Source: JADZAI01 sp047602465 (GTDB lineage: Bacteria; Pseudomonadota; Alphaproteobacteria; Micropepsales; Micropepsaceae). Taken from it: a stretch of 64,000 nucleotides of DNA. The notes under the pieces are model-generated. The model ran no database searches. It was not told the origin of the DNA and saw only the letters and a program-made list of their open reading frames with translations. The position numbers and the translations under genes are program-made. The stretch covers positions 1 to 64,000 of the forward strand of contig JASGHF010000001.1 of assembly GCA_047602465.1 (NCBI GenBank), given 5' to 3'. Shown piece after piece: positions 19,931 to 28,953 of the stretch (position 1 is its first letter; each line of letters opens with the position of its first letter).

Positions 19931-20913
19931 CCGCCGGTCAGCGACATGGTGCGGGCGACGGCCGGCGCGGGCCGGCGGCGGTCGATGATGAAGTCATGGC
20001 CCTTGGGCTTTCGTGCGATGGCGTCGTCGATAGCGGCGGCGAGGATTGCGTCGTCCGGACTGGCGCGCATCACGGCGCGAAGGTCGGCGGCGTCGTCCTG
20101 GCCGAGGCACATATAGAGCGTGCCGGTGCAAGTGAGGCGGACGCGGTTGCAGCTTTCGCAGAAATTGTGGGTCATCGGCGTGATGAAGCCGAGGCGGCCG
20201 CCGGTCTCGGCGATGCGCACATAGCGGGCGGGGCCGCCGGTGCGGTCAGGCAGGTCGGTCAGGGTCCAGCGCCCGGCGAGGCGGGCGCGAACAAGAGACA
20301 GCGGCAGATATTGTTCGGCGCGATGGGCGATCTCGCCCATGGGCATCGTCTCGATCAGCGTCAGGTCCATGTCGGCGCCGTGCGCCCAGAGGATGAGATC
20401 CTCGATCTCGTCCTCGTTGTCGTGGCGGAGCGCGACGGTGTTGATCTTGACCTGCATGCCCGCAGTCTTCGCCGCCTCGATCCCGTCGAGGACGGGTTGG
20501 AGGGTGCCGCGGCGGGTGATGGCGTGGAACCTGGCGGGATCGAGCGTGTCGAGCGAGACGTTGATGCGGCGGATGCCTGCCCGGGCGAGGTCGCCGGCGT
20601 ATTTCGCCAGCTGGCTGCCATTGGTGGTGAGCGTGAGTTCTTCGAGATCACCCGACTTCAGATGGCGGCCCAGACGCTCGACCAGCCACAGCAGGTTCTT
20701 GCGGACCAGCGGCTCTCCGCCGGTCAGGCGCAGCTTCTTTACCCCCTTGGCGATGAAGGCGGTGCAGAGGCGGTCCATTTCCTCCAGCGACAGGAGGTCG
20801 GCCTTGGGCAGGAAGGTGGTGTCCTCCGCCATGCAATAGGTGCAGCGGAAGTCGCAGCGGTCGGTGACGCTGACGCGCAGATACGAGATATGACGCCCGA
20901 AGGGATCGATCAT
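19927..20913 (-). CDS. moaA: GTP 3',8-cyclase MoaA
   Basis: This is a 328-residue radical-SAM enzyme of molybdenum cofactor synthesis. The N-terminal cluster motif is CDFRCTYC, followed by LRLTGGEPLVRK. The second cluster is FCESCNRVRLTCTGTLYMC, and the protein ends in the required Gly-Gly (SLTGG). With MoaC it turns GTP into cyclic pyranopterin phosphate. The ATG at 20913 starts the homologous region (MIDPFGRHISYLRVS); no good ribosome site is visible, and the frame stays open further upstream. The window also encodes a molybdenum hydroxylase that would need the cofactor. It is coupled to nadK downstream. Confidence 0.93.
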   Translation of the reverse strand: MIDPFGRHISYLRVSVTDRCDFRCTYCMAEDTTFLPKADLLSLEEMDRLCTAFIAKGVKKLRLTGGEPLVRKNLLWLVERLGRHLKSGDLEELTLTTNGSQLAKYAGDLARAGIRRINVSLDTLDPARFHAITRRGTLQPVLDGIEAAKTAGMQVKINTVALRHDNEDEIEDLILWAHGADMDLTLIETMPMGEIAHRAEQYLPLSLVRARLAGRWTLTDLPDRTGGPARYVRIAETGGRLGFITPMTHNFCESCNRVRLTCTGTLYMCLGQDDAADLRAVMRASPDDAILAAAIDDAIARKPKGHDFIIDRRRPAPAVARTMSLTGG

Positions 20914-20965
20914 CAGGGAGATATAGCAAGCCGATCCGCCGCCGCGTAGGGGCGAAGGGTGCGGT

Positions 20966-22048
20966 TCAGGCGGCTTTCCTGAGTACCGTGCGGCGGGCGT
21001 CGTCGCGCGAGACGGTCTGGAAGACCTCCTCGGCCCGGGCGCGGTCCTGCTGGCTGAGAATGCCGGAGCGGCCGCGCAGGGTTTCGGCCTGCGAGAAGAG
21101 GGTGGCGAAGACCGAGCGGTCGATGCCGATGGCCTGGCAGATCGTCGCCAGCATCCCGGCATCCCCCGATTTCAGTATCCGTGCGATGGCCTCGGCCGGC
21201 GCGCCGACCAGCTTGGCGACCGCGTGTTCGAAGACATCGATCTGACCCTGGCCGAGCGCCTTCACGGCGAAACCGGGTTTGAGCTGGCCGGCGGCATGGA
21301 GCTTGGAGACGAGGCGTTCGGGGCCGCTGGCCTGCGTCATGCGGGCGTGAGCCTCGGCAGAGGCGATGGCGATGCTCTTGCGGATCTCCGCGGCGTCGAT
21401 CCCGAAACGCCGGGTGATGAAGCCGTGCAGCGCATCGGAGACGAAACCGCACATGCGGCTCGCCAGATCCTGCCGCATTTCGGGGCGCGCGAGCATGTCG
21501 CGCTGAAGCTCGACATCGTCGCGCGAACGTTCGGCGAGGCGCTCCATCGTCTCGTTCGCGATGCGCGCCCGCTGGTTGCGGACGAGGGCCAGCAGAACTT
21601 CCGGCGCCGAGCTTTCGGCAAGCGAGGCGGCGACCCGTTCGCTGACATCCGCGCGCCCGGCGATCGCCTTCTGATGCAGATGCGTCGCCGCGTTGATGAT
21701 GTCGATCAGCTCGTTCTCGTTGAGCATGGTGGAGCGTTCAAGAACGCCCTGCGCCACCTCGATGCGGTCATTGGCGAGCAGGAGAATGAGATCGTGCGGC
21801 GCATCGTCCATTTCGGACATGCGCTCGGCGAGGGCCTGGCGGACCTGCATTTCGACCTGACGGGTGAGCTGGCGCATGATTGCATTCAGCAATTCACGCT
21901 CCGACGGGCTGAAAGCGCCCGCCCGAGACTCCATCAGCCCGGCGATCGACAGATACAATTCTGAACGGCTCTCCACAGACTCGGATTGAGCCAGAGAGAC
22001 CAGTTTGCCAATCTCGGGATCTATGCCGCCCGTAGCCACTTTGGACAT
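20966..22048 (-). CDS. DUF2336 domain protein
   Basis: This is a protein of about 360 residues, almost entirely alpha-helical, with repeated segments such as SERELLNAIMRQLTRQVE, HDLILLLANDRIEVAQGVLERS and LNENELIDIINAATHLHQKAIAGR. These match the alphaproteobacterial DUF2336 family (HEAT-like helical repeats, function unknown). The frame opens upstream with a TTG, but the ATG at 22048 begins a more plausible N-terminus. There is no signal peptide or membrane helix. It lies upstream of moaA on the same strand and is divergent from glpK. Confidence 0.8.
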   Translation of the reverse strand: MSKVATGGIDPEIGKLVSLAQSESVESRSELYLSIAGLMESRAGAFSPSERELLNAIMRQLTRQVEMQVRQALAERMSEMDDAPHDLILLLANDRIEVAQGVLERSTMLNENELIDIINAATHLHQKAIAGRADVSERVAASLAESSAPEVLLALVRNQRARIANETMERLAERSRDDVELQRDMLARPEMRQDLASRMCGFVSDALHGFITRRFGIDAAEIRKSIAIASAEAHARMTQASGPERLVSKLHAAGQLKPGFAVKALGQGQIDVFEHAVAKLVGAPAEAIARILKSGDAGMLATICQAIGIDRSVFATLFSQAETLRGRSGILSQQDRARAEEVFQTVSRDDARRTVLRKAA

Positions 22049-22126
22049 GCCCCACAACGCGCCCTTGGGGAGCTTACACCTTACGGAACCTAAAAGGGCG
22101 TTAAACTTGACCAAGGCGTCAACGTT

Positions 22127-23641
22127 ATGTCGTCAGCGTCGCGCGATCTGATCATTGCCCTCGACCAGGGCACCACGAGCACGCGGGCGGTCGCTTTCGA
22201 CCGTGAGGGGCGGATTTCTGCCTCCCGGCAAGTCGCATTGCCGCAGCACTATCCAGGTGATGGATGGGTTGAGCATGACGCGACCGACATCTGGTCGGCG
22301 GCACGGACGACGCTGGCGGGGGTGCTGTCTGACGTAGGGGCAAGTCGTGTCGCAGCCATCGGCATCACGAATCAACGCGAAACGACAGTGCTCTGGGACC
22401 GGAAGACCGGGCTGCCGCTGGCGCGCGCGATCGTCTGGCAGGATCGTCGCACCGCAGATATCTGCGCGGGTCTTCGGGCGCGCGGACTGGAGGCGGGCGT
22501 CCAGAAGCGCACGGGACTTTTGCTCGATCCCTATTTTTCGGCGACCAAGCTCGGCTGGTTGCTGGATCATGTGAAGGACGGGCGGGCGCGGGCGGAGGCC
22601 GGTGATCTGGCCTTCGGGACGGTCGACAGCTGGCTGATCTGGAACCTGACGGGCGGTGCGGTTCACGCAACCGATGCGACGAACGCTTCGCGCACCTCTC
22701 TGTTCAATATCTCGACGCAGAGCTGGGACAGCGATCTTCTGTCGTGGTTCGGAGTGCCGCGGGCCGCGCTGCCGGAGGTGCGTGACAGCGCAGGTTCTTT
22801 CGGGGTCGCCTCAAAATCCGTGATCGGGGCCGAGATGCCCATTCTCGCCGTGGCGGGCGATCAGCAGGCGGCGGCGGTGGGACAGGCCTGCCTCAAGCCC
22901 GGCCTGATGAAGGCGACCTACGGCACGGGCTGCTTCGCCATCGCCAATACCGGCGAGCGGCTGATCCAGTCGCAGAACCGGCTGCTGTCGACGGTGGCGA
23001 CGCGGATCGGCGGGCATACGTCCTACGCGCTGGAAGGCTCCATCTTCATGGCCGGCGCGACGATCCAGTGGCTGCGCGACAAGCTGAAGCTGTTCGACGA
23101 CGCGGCGCAGTCGTCGGTGATGGCGGAAGCTGCAGACCCCCATACGAACGTGATGCTGGTGCCGGCCTTCACCGGGCTTGGCGCGCCCTATTGGGACGCC
23201 GGCGCCCGCGCCGCCATCACCGGCCTTACTCGCAATGACGGCGCAGCGGAGATCGCGCGGGCAGGGCTTGAGTCCGTCAGCTTCCAGACGCGCGACCTTC
23301 TGGAGGCGATGGCGGCCGACCTCGCCGCCGCCGGTGAACCGGCGCCGCATGCTCTGCGGGTCGATGGCGGCATGGTTGTGAATGACTGGTTCTGCCAGAG
23401 CCTCGCCGACCTCACCGGCCGGGTGATCGAGCGCCCGGTCGTCACCGAGACGACGGCGCTGGGGGCAGCGTTCCTTGCCGCCCTTTCGGCCGGTGTCTTC
23501 CGCTCGACCGACGACATCGCCCATGCCTGGCGTCTGGAGCGCCGGTTCGAGCCGAAAATGGCCGAGGACCAGCGCGATGCCCGCTACGCCCGTTGGAGCC
23601 AGGCTGTCGCGCGCGTCAGGCTGGGAACCGGGGCGGATTGA
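22127..23641 (+). CDS. glpK: Glycerol kinase
   Basis: This is a 504-residue FGGY-family sugar kinase. The phosphate-binding loop IALDQGTTSTRAV is at the N-terminus, GWVEHDATDIW and GITNQRETTVLWDRKTG follow, and TYGTGCF and GALEGSIFMAGA-like segments (YALEGSIFMAGA) mark the glycerol kinase subtype. The C-terminal ATPase half has ALRVDGGMVVNDW. It makes glycerol-3-phosphate from glycerol and ATP. Neither glpF nor glpD lies in the window. Confidence 0.93.
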   Translation: MSSASRDLIIALDQGTTSTRAVAFDREGRISASRQVALPQHYPGDGWVEHDATDIWSAARTTLAGVLSDVGASRVAAIGITNQRETTVLWDRKTGLPLARAIVWQDRRTADICAGLRARGLEAGVQKRTGLLLDPYFSATKLGWLLDHVKDGRARAEAGDLAFGTVDSWLIWNLTGGAVHATDATNASRTSLFNISTQSWDSDLLSWFGVPRAALPEVRDSAGSFGVASKSVIGAEMPILAVAGDQQAAAVGQACLKPGLMKATYGTGCFAIANTGERLIQSQNRLLSTVATRIGGHTSYALEGSIFMAGATIQWLRDKLKLFDDAAQSSVMAEAADPHTNVMLVPAFTGLGAPYWDAGARAAITGLTRNDGAAEIARAGLESVSFQTRDLLEAMAADLAAAGEPAPHALRVDGGMVVNDWFCQSLADLTGRVIERPVVTETTALGAAFLAALSAGVFRSTDDIAHAWRLERRFEPKMAEDQRDARYARWSQAVARVRLGTGAD

Positions 23642-23695
23642 CCCGAGCGCCAGCGGCGCGCATTTTCGCACCCATAAAATTCCAGGGAGGCCGCC

Positions 23696-24472
23696 ATGGC
23701 CGTTGCGCTCGAAACCCGCGTTCCGACGCTGAAAGGTAAAGTCTCGGAGGAAGAGTGGGCGGTTCGCGTCGACCTGGCCGCGACCTACCGGCTCGTCCAC
23801 CATTACGGCTGGGACGACATGATCTTCACGCATATCTCGGCCCGCGTGCCGGGGCCGGAGCATCACTTCCTCATCAACCCGTACGGCCTGCTGTTCGACG
23901 AAATCACGGCGTCGAACCTCGTGAAGATCGACCTCGACGGCAACAAGGTCGAGGAAAGCCCCTATCCGGTGAACCCGGCCGGCTTCACCATCCATTCCGC
24001 CATTCACGCCGCGCGCGAGGATGCGCATTGCGTCATCCATCTGCATTCAACCGACGGCGTCGCCGTTTCGGCGCAGGAGCATGGCCTGCTGCCGCTCGAC
24101 CAGCATGCCATGATGCTGCTCGGCGATCTCGCCTATCACGACTATGAAGGCATCGCGCTGGACCTCGACGAGCGCGAGCGGCTTGTCCACGACATCAAGG
24201 ACAAGAACGTGATGTTGCTGCGCAATCACGGCACGCTCACCGCCGGCAAGAACTGCGCGGACGCGTTCCTGCGCATGTACTATCTCGAGCGCGCATGCTC
24301 GATGCAGGTGCGGGCGCTGGCCGGCGGCGCGAAGTCTAACCCGACGAACCAGGGCGTCGCCGAAAAGACCGCCGGTCAGGGCGCGGTCGGCTTTGACGGC
24401 TTTATCGGCGCGATGGCCTGGCCGGCGCTGATCCGCATGCTGGACCGCAAAGACCCGAGCTACCGCAGCTGA
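23696..24472 (+). CDS. Class II aldolase/adducin domain protein
   Basis: This is a 258-residue protein. The metal-binding histidines lie in CVIHLHSTDG, a third conserved site is in LLRNHGTLTAG, and the N-terminal THISARVPG block is typical. The full single domain is present. Members cleave or epimerise phosphorylated sugars, or act on other hydroxy-acid substrates; this subgroup lacks an assigned reaction. GGGAGG stands before the ATG. It follows glpK by 54 bases and ends at a clear terminator. Confidence 0.85.
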   Translation: MAVALETRVPTLKGKVSEEEWAVRVDLAATYRLVHHYGWDDMIFTHISARVPGPEHHFLINPYGLLFDEITASNLVKIDLDGNKVEESPYPVNPAGFTIHSAIHAAREDAHCVIHLHSTDGVAVSAQEHGLLPLDQHAMMLLGDLAYHDYEGIALDLDERERLVHDIKDKNVMLLRNHGTLTAGKNCADAFLRMYYLERACSMQVRALAGGAKSNPTNQGVAEKTAGQGAVGFDGFIGAMAWPALIRMLDRKDPSYRS

Positions 24473-24498
24473 GGCGATCCGTCACCGCTGCCAAGGGA

Positions 24499-24520
24499 CG
24501 CCCGGCTTGCGCCGGGCGTT
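24499..24520 (+). terminator. Rho-independent terminator
   Basis: CGCCCGGC (24499-24506) and GCCGGGCG (24511-24518) form a perfect stem with loop TTGC, followed by TTT. It ends the glpK-aldolase transcript. Confidence 0.8.
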
Positions 24521-24572
24521 TCGCATGTCAGACTGACCCGATTGAAATCCGGGCAGATGCAAAGGCTTCGCC

Positions 24573-26903
24573 ATGAAATTCGGCATGGGACAATCCGTCC
24601 GGCGCACCGAGGATCTGCGCCTTATCACCGGGCACGGCAATTATACCGACGACGTGGGTCTGCCGGGGCAGGCGTTCGCCGTGTTCGCGCGCAGCCCGCA
24701 TGCGCACGCCAAGCTGCTGTCCTTGGATGTGTCGTCGGCGCGTGAGGCGCCGGGCGTGATCGCCGTTCTGACATTCGACGATATCGAGGCGCTGGGCGCG
24801 GGGCGGCTGACCTGTCTCGCGCCGTTGAAGAACAAGGATGGGTCGTCGTTCAAAGGCTCCGAGCAGCCCTTCCTGGCGCATGGCAAGGTGCGCTTTGTCG
24901 GCGAGGCGGTGGCGATGGTGATCGCCGAGACGCCGGAGCAGGCCAAGGACGCGGCCGAACTGGTGATGGCCGATTACGACGCGCTGGACGCGGTCGGCAC
25001 GCTGGAGGCGGTGGAGAAGGGCGCGGGCACTCCGATCTGGGATTCGGCGCCTGACAATGTCTGTCTCGACTGGGCGCAGGGCGATGAAGCCGGCGTCGAT
25101 GCCGCCTTCGCCGCCGCCAGATACACGGCGTCCATCGACGTCGTGCAGAACCGGATCGTCTGCAACGCGATGGAGCCGCGCGCGGCGAATGGCGTCTATG
25201 ATCCGGCGAGCGACCTCTACACGCTGCACACCGCCTCGCAGGGCGTGGCGGGCGCGCGCGACCGGATCGCGCTGTTCCTGAAGCACCCGAAAGAGAAGGT
25301 CCACATCATCACCAACGATGTGGGCGGCGGCTTCGGGATGAAGAACTTCATCTATCCCGAACAGTTGTGCGTGATGCTGGCCGCCAAGGCGACGGGCCGT
25401 CCGGTGAAGTGGACGGGTGAGCGCAGCGAGGGCTTCATGGGCGATGCCGACGGCCGCGACATGCGCACGCGCGCCGAAGCGGCGCTGGATGCCGACGGCA
25501 AGCTGACGGCGCTGCGCATTACCGGCAGCGGCAATGTCGGCGGCTATCTGTCGCAGTTCGCGATCTTCATCCCGACATTGGCCGGCGGGCGCATTTTCGG
25601 CGGCGTCTATCGTATCCCCAACGTCTTCGCGAACGTGAAGTGCTATTTCACCAATACCGGCCCCATCGATGCCTATCGCGGCGCGGGACGGCCCGAGGCG
25701 GCCTATCTGATGGAGCGGTTGATGGACCGCTGCGCGGCGGCGGTGGGTGTCGATCCGGTCGAGATCCGCAAGCGCAATCTGCTCACCGCCACCGAGTTTC
25801 CCTACAAGAACTGGGCGGGGATCGAGTTCGACAGCGGCGTCTTCCACACCAATCTGGAAGCGGCGCTGGTGAAGGCCGACTATGCCGGGTTCGAGGCGCG
25901 GCGCGCGGCGGCCGCACGGGACGGCAAGCTGCTGGGCTTCGGGGTCGCCTATTATGTCGAGATCACGGCGGGCGGCGGCAAGGAGCCGGCGGTCATCCGC
26001 TTCAACGAGAATGGCGGCGTCGATGTCTATCTCGGCACGCAGTCGAACGGGCAGGGGCACGAGACGAGCTTCGCGCAGGTGATCGCCGAGCGCCTGGGCC
26101 TGCCGTTCGAGAGCATCACCATCAAGCAGGGCGACAGCTTCCGCGATATCGACGGCGGCGGCACGGGCGGCTCACGCTCGCTGCATATGTCGGGCGGGGC
26201 GATCCTGTCGGCGTCGGACGAGGTGATCCGCAAGGGCAAGCTGGCGGCCAGCCATGTGCTGGAAGCCGCGCCGGTGGATATCGAGTTCAACGTGATCGAG
26301 GGGCAGGGCGGGCAGTTCGCGATCGCCGGCACCGATCGCACCATCACCATCGGCGCGCTGGCGCAGGAGGCGAAGCGGCGCGAGATCGAGGGGCTGGACG
26401 AGGGGCTGGATTCGACCTCGACCTATCAGTCGACGAATTCGACGTTCCCGAACGGCGCGCATCTCTGCGAGGTCGAGGTCGATCCGGAAACCGGCGTCAC
26501 GCGCATCCTGCGCTACACGGTGGTCGACGATTTCGGGAAGGTCATCAATCCGATGATCGTCGCGGGCCAGGTGCATGGCGGGATCGTGCAGGGGATCGGC
26601 CAGGCGCTGATCGAGAACTGCGTCTATGACGCGGAGTCGGGCCAGCTGCTGACCGGCTCGTTCATGGATTACGGCATGCCGCGCGCGGACGACATTCCGA
26701 ATTTCGACCTCACCTTCAACCAGGATGCGCCAAGCCCGTCGAACCCGCTGGGCGTGAAGGGCTGCGGTGAGGCCGGGACCGTCGGCGCGCTGGCGGCGGT
26801 GATGAACGCGCTCGCCGACGCTGTGAAGGTGCGCGGGATCGACCATATCGACATGCCTGCGACGCCTCTGCGCGTCTGGCAGGCGCTTCAGGAGGCCGCA
26901 TGA
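24573..26903 (+). CDS. Molybdopterin-binding large subunit, xanthine dehydrogenase family
   Basis: This is a 776-residue large subunit. It opens with QSVRRTEDLRLITGHGNYTDD, typical of CoxL-like proteins. Cofactor and active-site landmarks are GGGFGMKNF, AYRGAGRPEAAYLMERL, NGQGHETSFAQV and GVKGCGEAGTVGAL, the last holding the catalytic glutamate. The AYRGAGRPEA loop differs from the AYRCSFR loop of true CO dehydrogenase, so it is a hydroxylase of another, unknown substrate. The small iron-sulfur and medium FAD subunits are absent from the neighbourhood, so they must be encoded elsewhere. It overlaps the lipoprotein gene by ATGA. Confidence 0.9.
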   Translation: MKFGMGQSVRRTEDLRLITGHGNYTDDVGLPGQAFAVFARSPHAHAKLLSLDVSSAREAPGVIAVLTFDDIEALGAGRLTCLAPLKNKDGSSFKGSEQPFLAHGKVRFVGEAVAMVIAETPEQAKDAAELVMADYDALDAVGTLEAVEKGAGTPIWDSAPDNVCLDWAQGDEAGVDAAFAAARYTASIDVVQNRIVCNAMEPRAANGVYDPASDLYTLHTASQGVAGARDRIALFLKHPKEKVHIITNDVGGGFGMKNFIYPEQLCVMLAAKATGRPVKWTGERSEGFMGDADGRDMRTRAEAALDADGKLTALRITGSGNVGGYLSQFAIFIPTLAGGRIFGGVYRIPNVFANVKCYFTNTGPIDAYRGAGRPEAAYLMERLMDRCAAAVGVDPVEIRKRNLLTATEFPYKNWAGIEFDSGVFHTNLEAALVKADYAGFEARRAAAARDGKLLGFGVAYYVEITAGGGKEPAVIRFNENGGVDVYLGTQSNGQGHETSFAQVIAERLGLPFESITIKQGDSFRDIDGGGTGGSRSLHMSGGAILSASDEVIRKGKLAASHVLEAAPVDIEFNVIEGQGGQFAIAGTDRTITIGALAQEAKRREIEGLDEGLDSTSTYQSTNSTFPNGAHLCEVEVDPETGVTRILRYTVVDDFGKVINPMIVAGQVHGGIVQGIGQALIENCVYDAESGQLLTGSFMDYGMPRADDIPNFDLTFNQDAPSPSNPLGVKGCGEAGTVGALAAVMNALADAVKVRGIDHIDMPATPLRVWQALQEAA

Positions 26904-27265
26904 GCCGTTTCGCCATTCTTGCCGCAGCCCTGCTGCTGTCGGCCTGCGCCCAGAAGACGGCCGTCGCGCCACCGGCCGCCACGGACTGGCCGCCGCCGCA
27001 TGACATGACCGAGGCCGAGTGCAAGGTGGCGGGGGGCAATTGGGGTCCGGTCGGCCTGATGGGCACGCCGGCCTGCACGATCAGGTCACCCGACGCCGGA
27101 AAGGTCTGTTCGGACTCGGCCGAGTGCGCCGGCGATTGCTGGTCGCAGGAGATGGGCGTCGCAGGCACCAAGGGCACCGGCTACTGCCAGCCCACCAACA
27201 TGCCGTTCGGGTGCCATTCCGAAGTGAAGGGCGGCGTCATCCAGCCGGCGCTCTGCGCCGACTAG
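26900..27265 (+). CDS. Cysteine-rich lipoprotein of unknown function
   Basis: This is a 121-residue protein with a lipoprotein signal peptide: LLLSAC places the lipidated Cys at about residue 16. The mature part has eight more cysteines (in AEC, PAC, KVC, AEC, GDC, GYC, FGC and ALC), an even number that suggests four disulfides in the periplasm. The start is coupled to the molybdenum hydroxylase by ATGA, so they share a transcript, although the enzyme itself is cytosolic. No family is recognised. Confidence 0.75.
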   Translation: MSRFAILAAALLLSACAQKTAVAPPAATDWPPPHDMTEAECKVAGGNWGPVGLMGTPACTIRSPDAGKVCSDSAECAGDCWSQEMGVAGTKGTGYCQPTNMPFGCHSEVKGGVIQPALCAD

Positions 27266-27273
27266 CTCTCCCA

Positions 27274-27317
27274 TTGACTTGGAATACGGTCCTGACATTC
27301 TGTCAGAAATGACCGTA
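27274..27317 (+). promoter_or_regulatory. Palindromic operator region before the TetR gene
   Basis: CTGACA (27292-27297) and TGTCAG (27301-27306) form a perfect inverted repeat around TTC. A wider pair, TACGGTC (27285-27291) and GACCGTA (27311-27317), brackets it, two bases off the same centre. A -35-like TTGACT lies at 27274-27279. The palindromes overlap the presumed -10 region and the first codons of the regulator, which fits autorepression. The binding protein is inferred, not shown. Confidence 0.65.
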
Positions 27318-27905
27318 CTTCCCATCGCATCGCGCGGCCGCCGACCGCAGGACTCACGAGCCCGGCTCCTGTCGGCGGCGCGCAAGCTTTTCGTCGAGCG
27401 CGGCTATCACGCCACCCGCCCGCAGGACATTTCCCGCGAAGCCGGGCTGGGGCACGGCACGTTCTATCTCCACTTCGCCGACAAGCAGGCCTGCTTCCTC
27501 GCCTTCGTCGATGAGGCGCGGTCCGAACTGGACGCGGCGCTGTCGAAACACCGGCACGAGGCCGTCGATCTGGCGACGGCGGTGCGCGGCACGCTGCAGG
27601 GTGTCTACGAATACGGCGCGGCCAATCCCGGCGTTCTGGTGACCGCCATGAACGATGCCGGCGTGATCGCGGCCGGCCACGCGACGTCCGAGACGCTGGT
27701 CGACAAATGGGCGAAGGACTGGGCCGCAACGTTTCGCACGCTCTCGCCGTCGGGCGCGGCCGTGTCGGATGAGGACGCGCGCATCGTCGGCGCCGCCATT
27801 GTCGGGATCATCCATGAAGGCAGCGCCTACGCGGCGCGCCACGGCAATGCGCCGGATGCGGCCATCGATCTGCTGACCCGCCTCATTGTGAAGGCGCTCA
27901 GCTAA
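27309..27905 (+). CDS. TetR-family transcriptional regulator
   Basis: This is a 198-residue protein. The N-terminal DNA-binding domain reads RARLLSAARKLFVERGYHATRPQDISREAG, then LGHGTFYLHFADKQACF, the classic TetR helix-turn-helix with FYLHF. The C-terminal ligand domain is all helical. The frame opens at TTG 27279, but the ATG at 27309 begins the natural N-terminus and sits inside a palindromic operator, which suggests a very short leader. The SDR gene starts 35 bases downstream and is the likely target or operon partner. Confidence 0.88.
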   Translation: MTVLPIASRGRRPQDSRARLLSAARKLFVERGYHATRPQDISREAGLGHGTFYLHFADKQACFLAFVDEARSELDAALSKHRHEAVDLATAVRGTLQGVYEYGAANPGVLVTAMNDAGVIAAGHATSETLVDKWAKDWAATFRTLSPSGAAVSDEDARIVGAAIVGIIHEGSAYAARHGNAPDAAIDLLTRLIVKALS

Positions 27906-27940
27906 AGCTTCAAAATCAGGACAACGGGCAGGAGACGGTT

Positions 27941-28843
27941 ATGGCGCTGGATCTCAAGGGCAAGGTCGCCTTCATCACGGGCGGCGCGTCGGGCCTCGGC
28001 CTGTCGATGGCGCGGGCGTTCGGCAAGGAGGGCATGAAGGTCATGCTCGCCGATATCGACGAGAAGGCGCTGGCCGCTGCGAAGAAGGACCTGGAAGACC
28101 GGCAGGTGCCGGTTTCCACGGTGCTGTGCGATGTGACGGACCGCAATTCGCTGAAGAGCGCGGCGCTGAAGACCATCGCCGATTTCGGCAAGGTTCACGT
28201 CGTCTGCAACAATGCCGGCGTCGCCGTCGGCGGACCGTGGGACACGGTCAAGGACCGCGACTGGGACTGGATCATCGATGTGAACATCAAGGGCGTCTAT
28301 TACGGCGTCGAGACATTCATGCCGCTGATCCTCAGCCATGGTGAAGGCGGGCACTTCGTGAATACGGCCTCCATGGCCGGCATGGTGTCGCCGCCGAACC
28401 TCGAACCCTATTGCGCCACGAAATTCGCGGTCGTCGCGATGAGCGAGGGCTGGGCCATGCAGTTCGCGCCGCACGGCGTCGGCGTGTCGGTGCTGTGCCC
28501 GGGCTTCGTGAAGACGTTGATCCACGAGAGCTGGCGCAACAAGCAGTCGAAATATGGCGGCGCGGTCGATACCGACCCCGGCGTCGGCGCGACGCGGGAA
28601 GAAGCGGCGTCAAACGTGCTCAACGGGATCGACCCGGACGTCGTGGGCGCTCGCGTCGTCGAGGGCGTCAAGGGCGGCGAAATTCACATCTTCACCCATC
28701 GCGAGATGCGGCCGTTCGTCGAGATGCGCTTCCAGATGATCATGGACGGCTTCAACCGCGCTGACGCCAGCCCGGCGCTGAGCGTGCTGCCCAAGGCCGA
28801 TCCGACGACGATGCTTCAGAGCATCCAGCCGCCGGGAAATTAA
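27941..28843 (+). CDS. Short-chain dehydrogenase/reductase
   Basis: This is a 300-residue classical SDR. The cofactor motif is TGGASGLGLSMARA, the NNAG motif is VCNNAGVAVGG, the catalytic Ser lies in NTASMAGMV, and the YxxxK motif is YCATK. An acidic residue after strand 2 (MLADID) points to NAD rather than NADP. The C-terminus is about 50 residues longer than the minimal SDR. GGAGA precedes the ATG. It follows the TetR gene closely and ends at a strong terminator. Confidence 0.88.
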   Translation: MALDLKGKVAFITGGASGLGLSMARAFGKEGMKVMLADIDEKALAAAKKDLEDRQVPVSTVLCDVTDRNSLKSAALKTIADFGKVHVVCNNAGVAVGGPWDTVKDRDWDWIIDVNIKGVYYGVETFMPLILSHGEGGHFVNTASMAGMVSPPNLEPYCATKFAVVAMSEGWAMQFAPHGVGVSVLCPGFVKTLIHESWRNKQSKYGGAVDTDPGVGATREEAASNVLNGIDPDVVGARVVEGVKGGEIHIFTHREMRPFVEMRFQMIMDGFNRADASPALSVLPKADPTTMLQSIQPPGN

Positions 28844-28862
28844 CCTGAACGGACGATGCGGC

Positions 28863-28892
28863 GGCGTGGCGCAGGAATGCGCCACGCCTTTT
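28863..28892 (+). terminator. Rho-independent terminator
   Basis: GGCGTGGCGCA (28863-28873) and TGCGCCACGCC (28878-28888) form an 11-bp stem with loop GGAA, followed by TTTT. It ends the tetR-SDR unit. Confidence 0.9.
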
Positions 28893-28953
28893 GCTTGTCA
28901 GGCCCGGCCCGGCGCGCTTGGATCGAGATGCGCTTGGGGGAGCCGCATCGGAG

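Noticed and set aside
24528..26060. Long minus-strand open frames opposite the molybdenum hydroxylase, rpoB, rpoC and fusA
   Set aside because: They are shadow frames caused by GC-rich third codon positions, and they have Arg/His/Asp-rich content without any motif.
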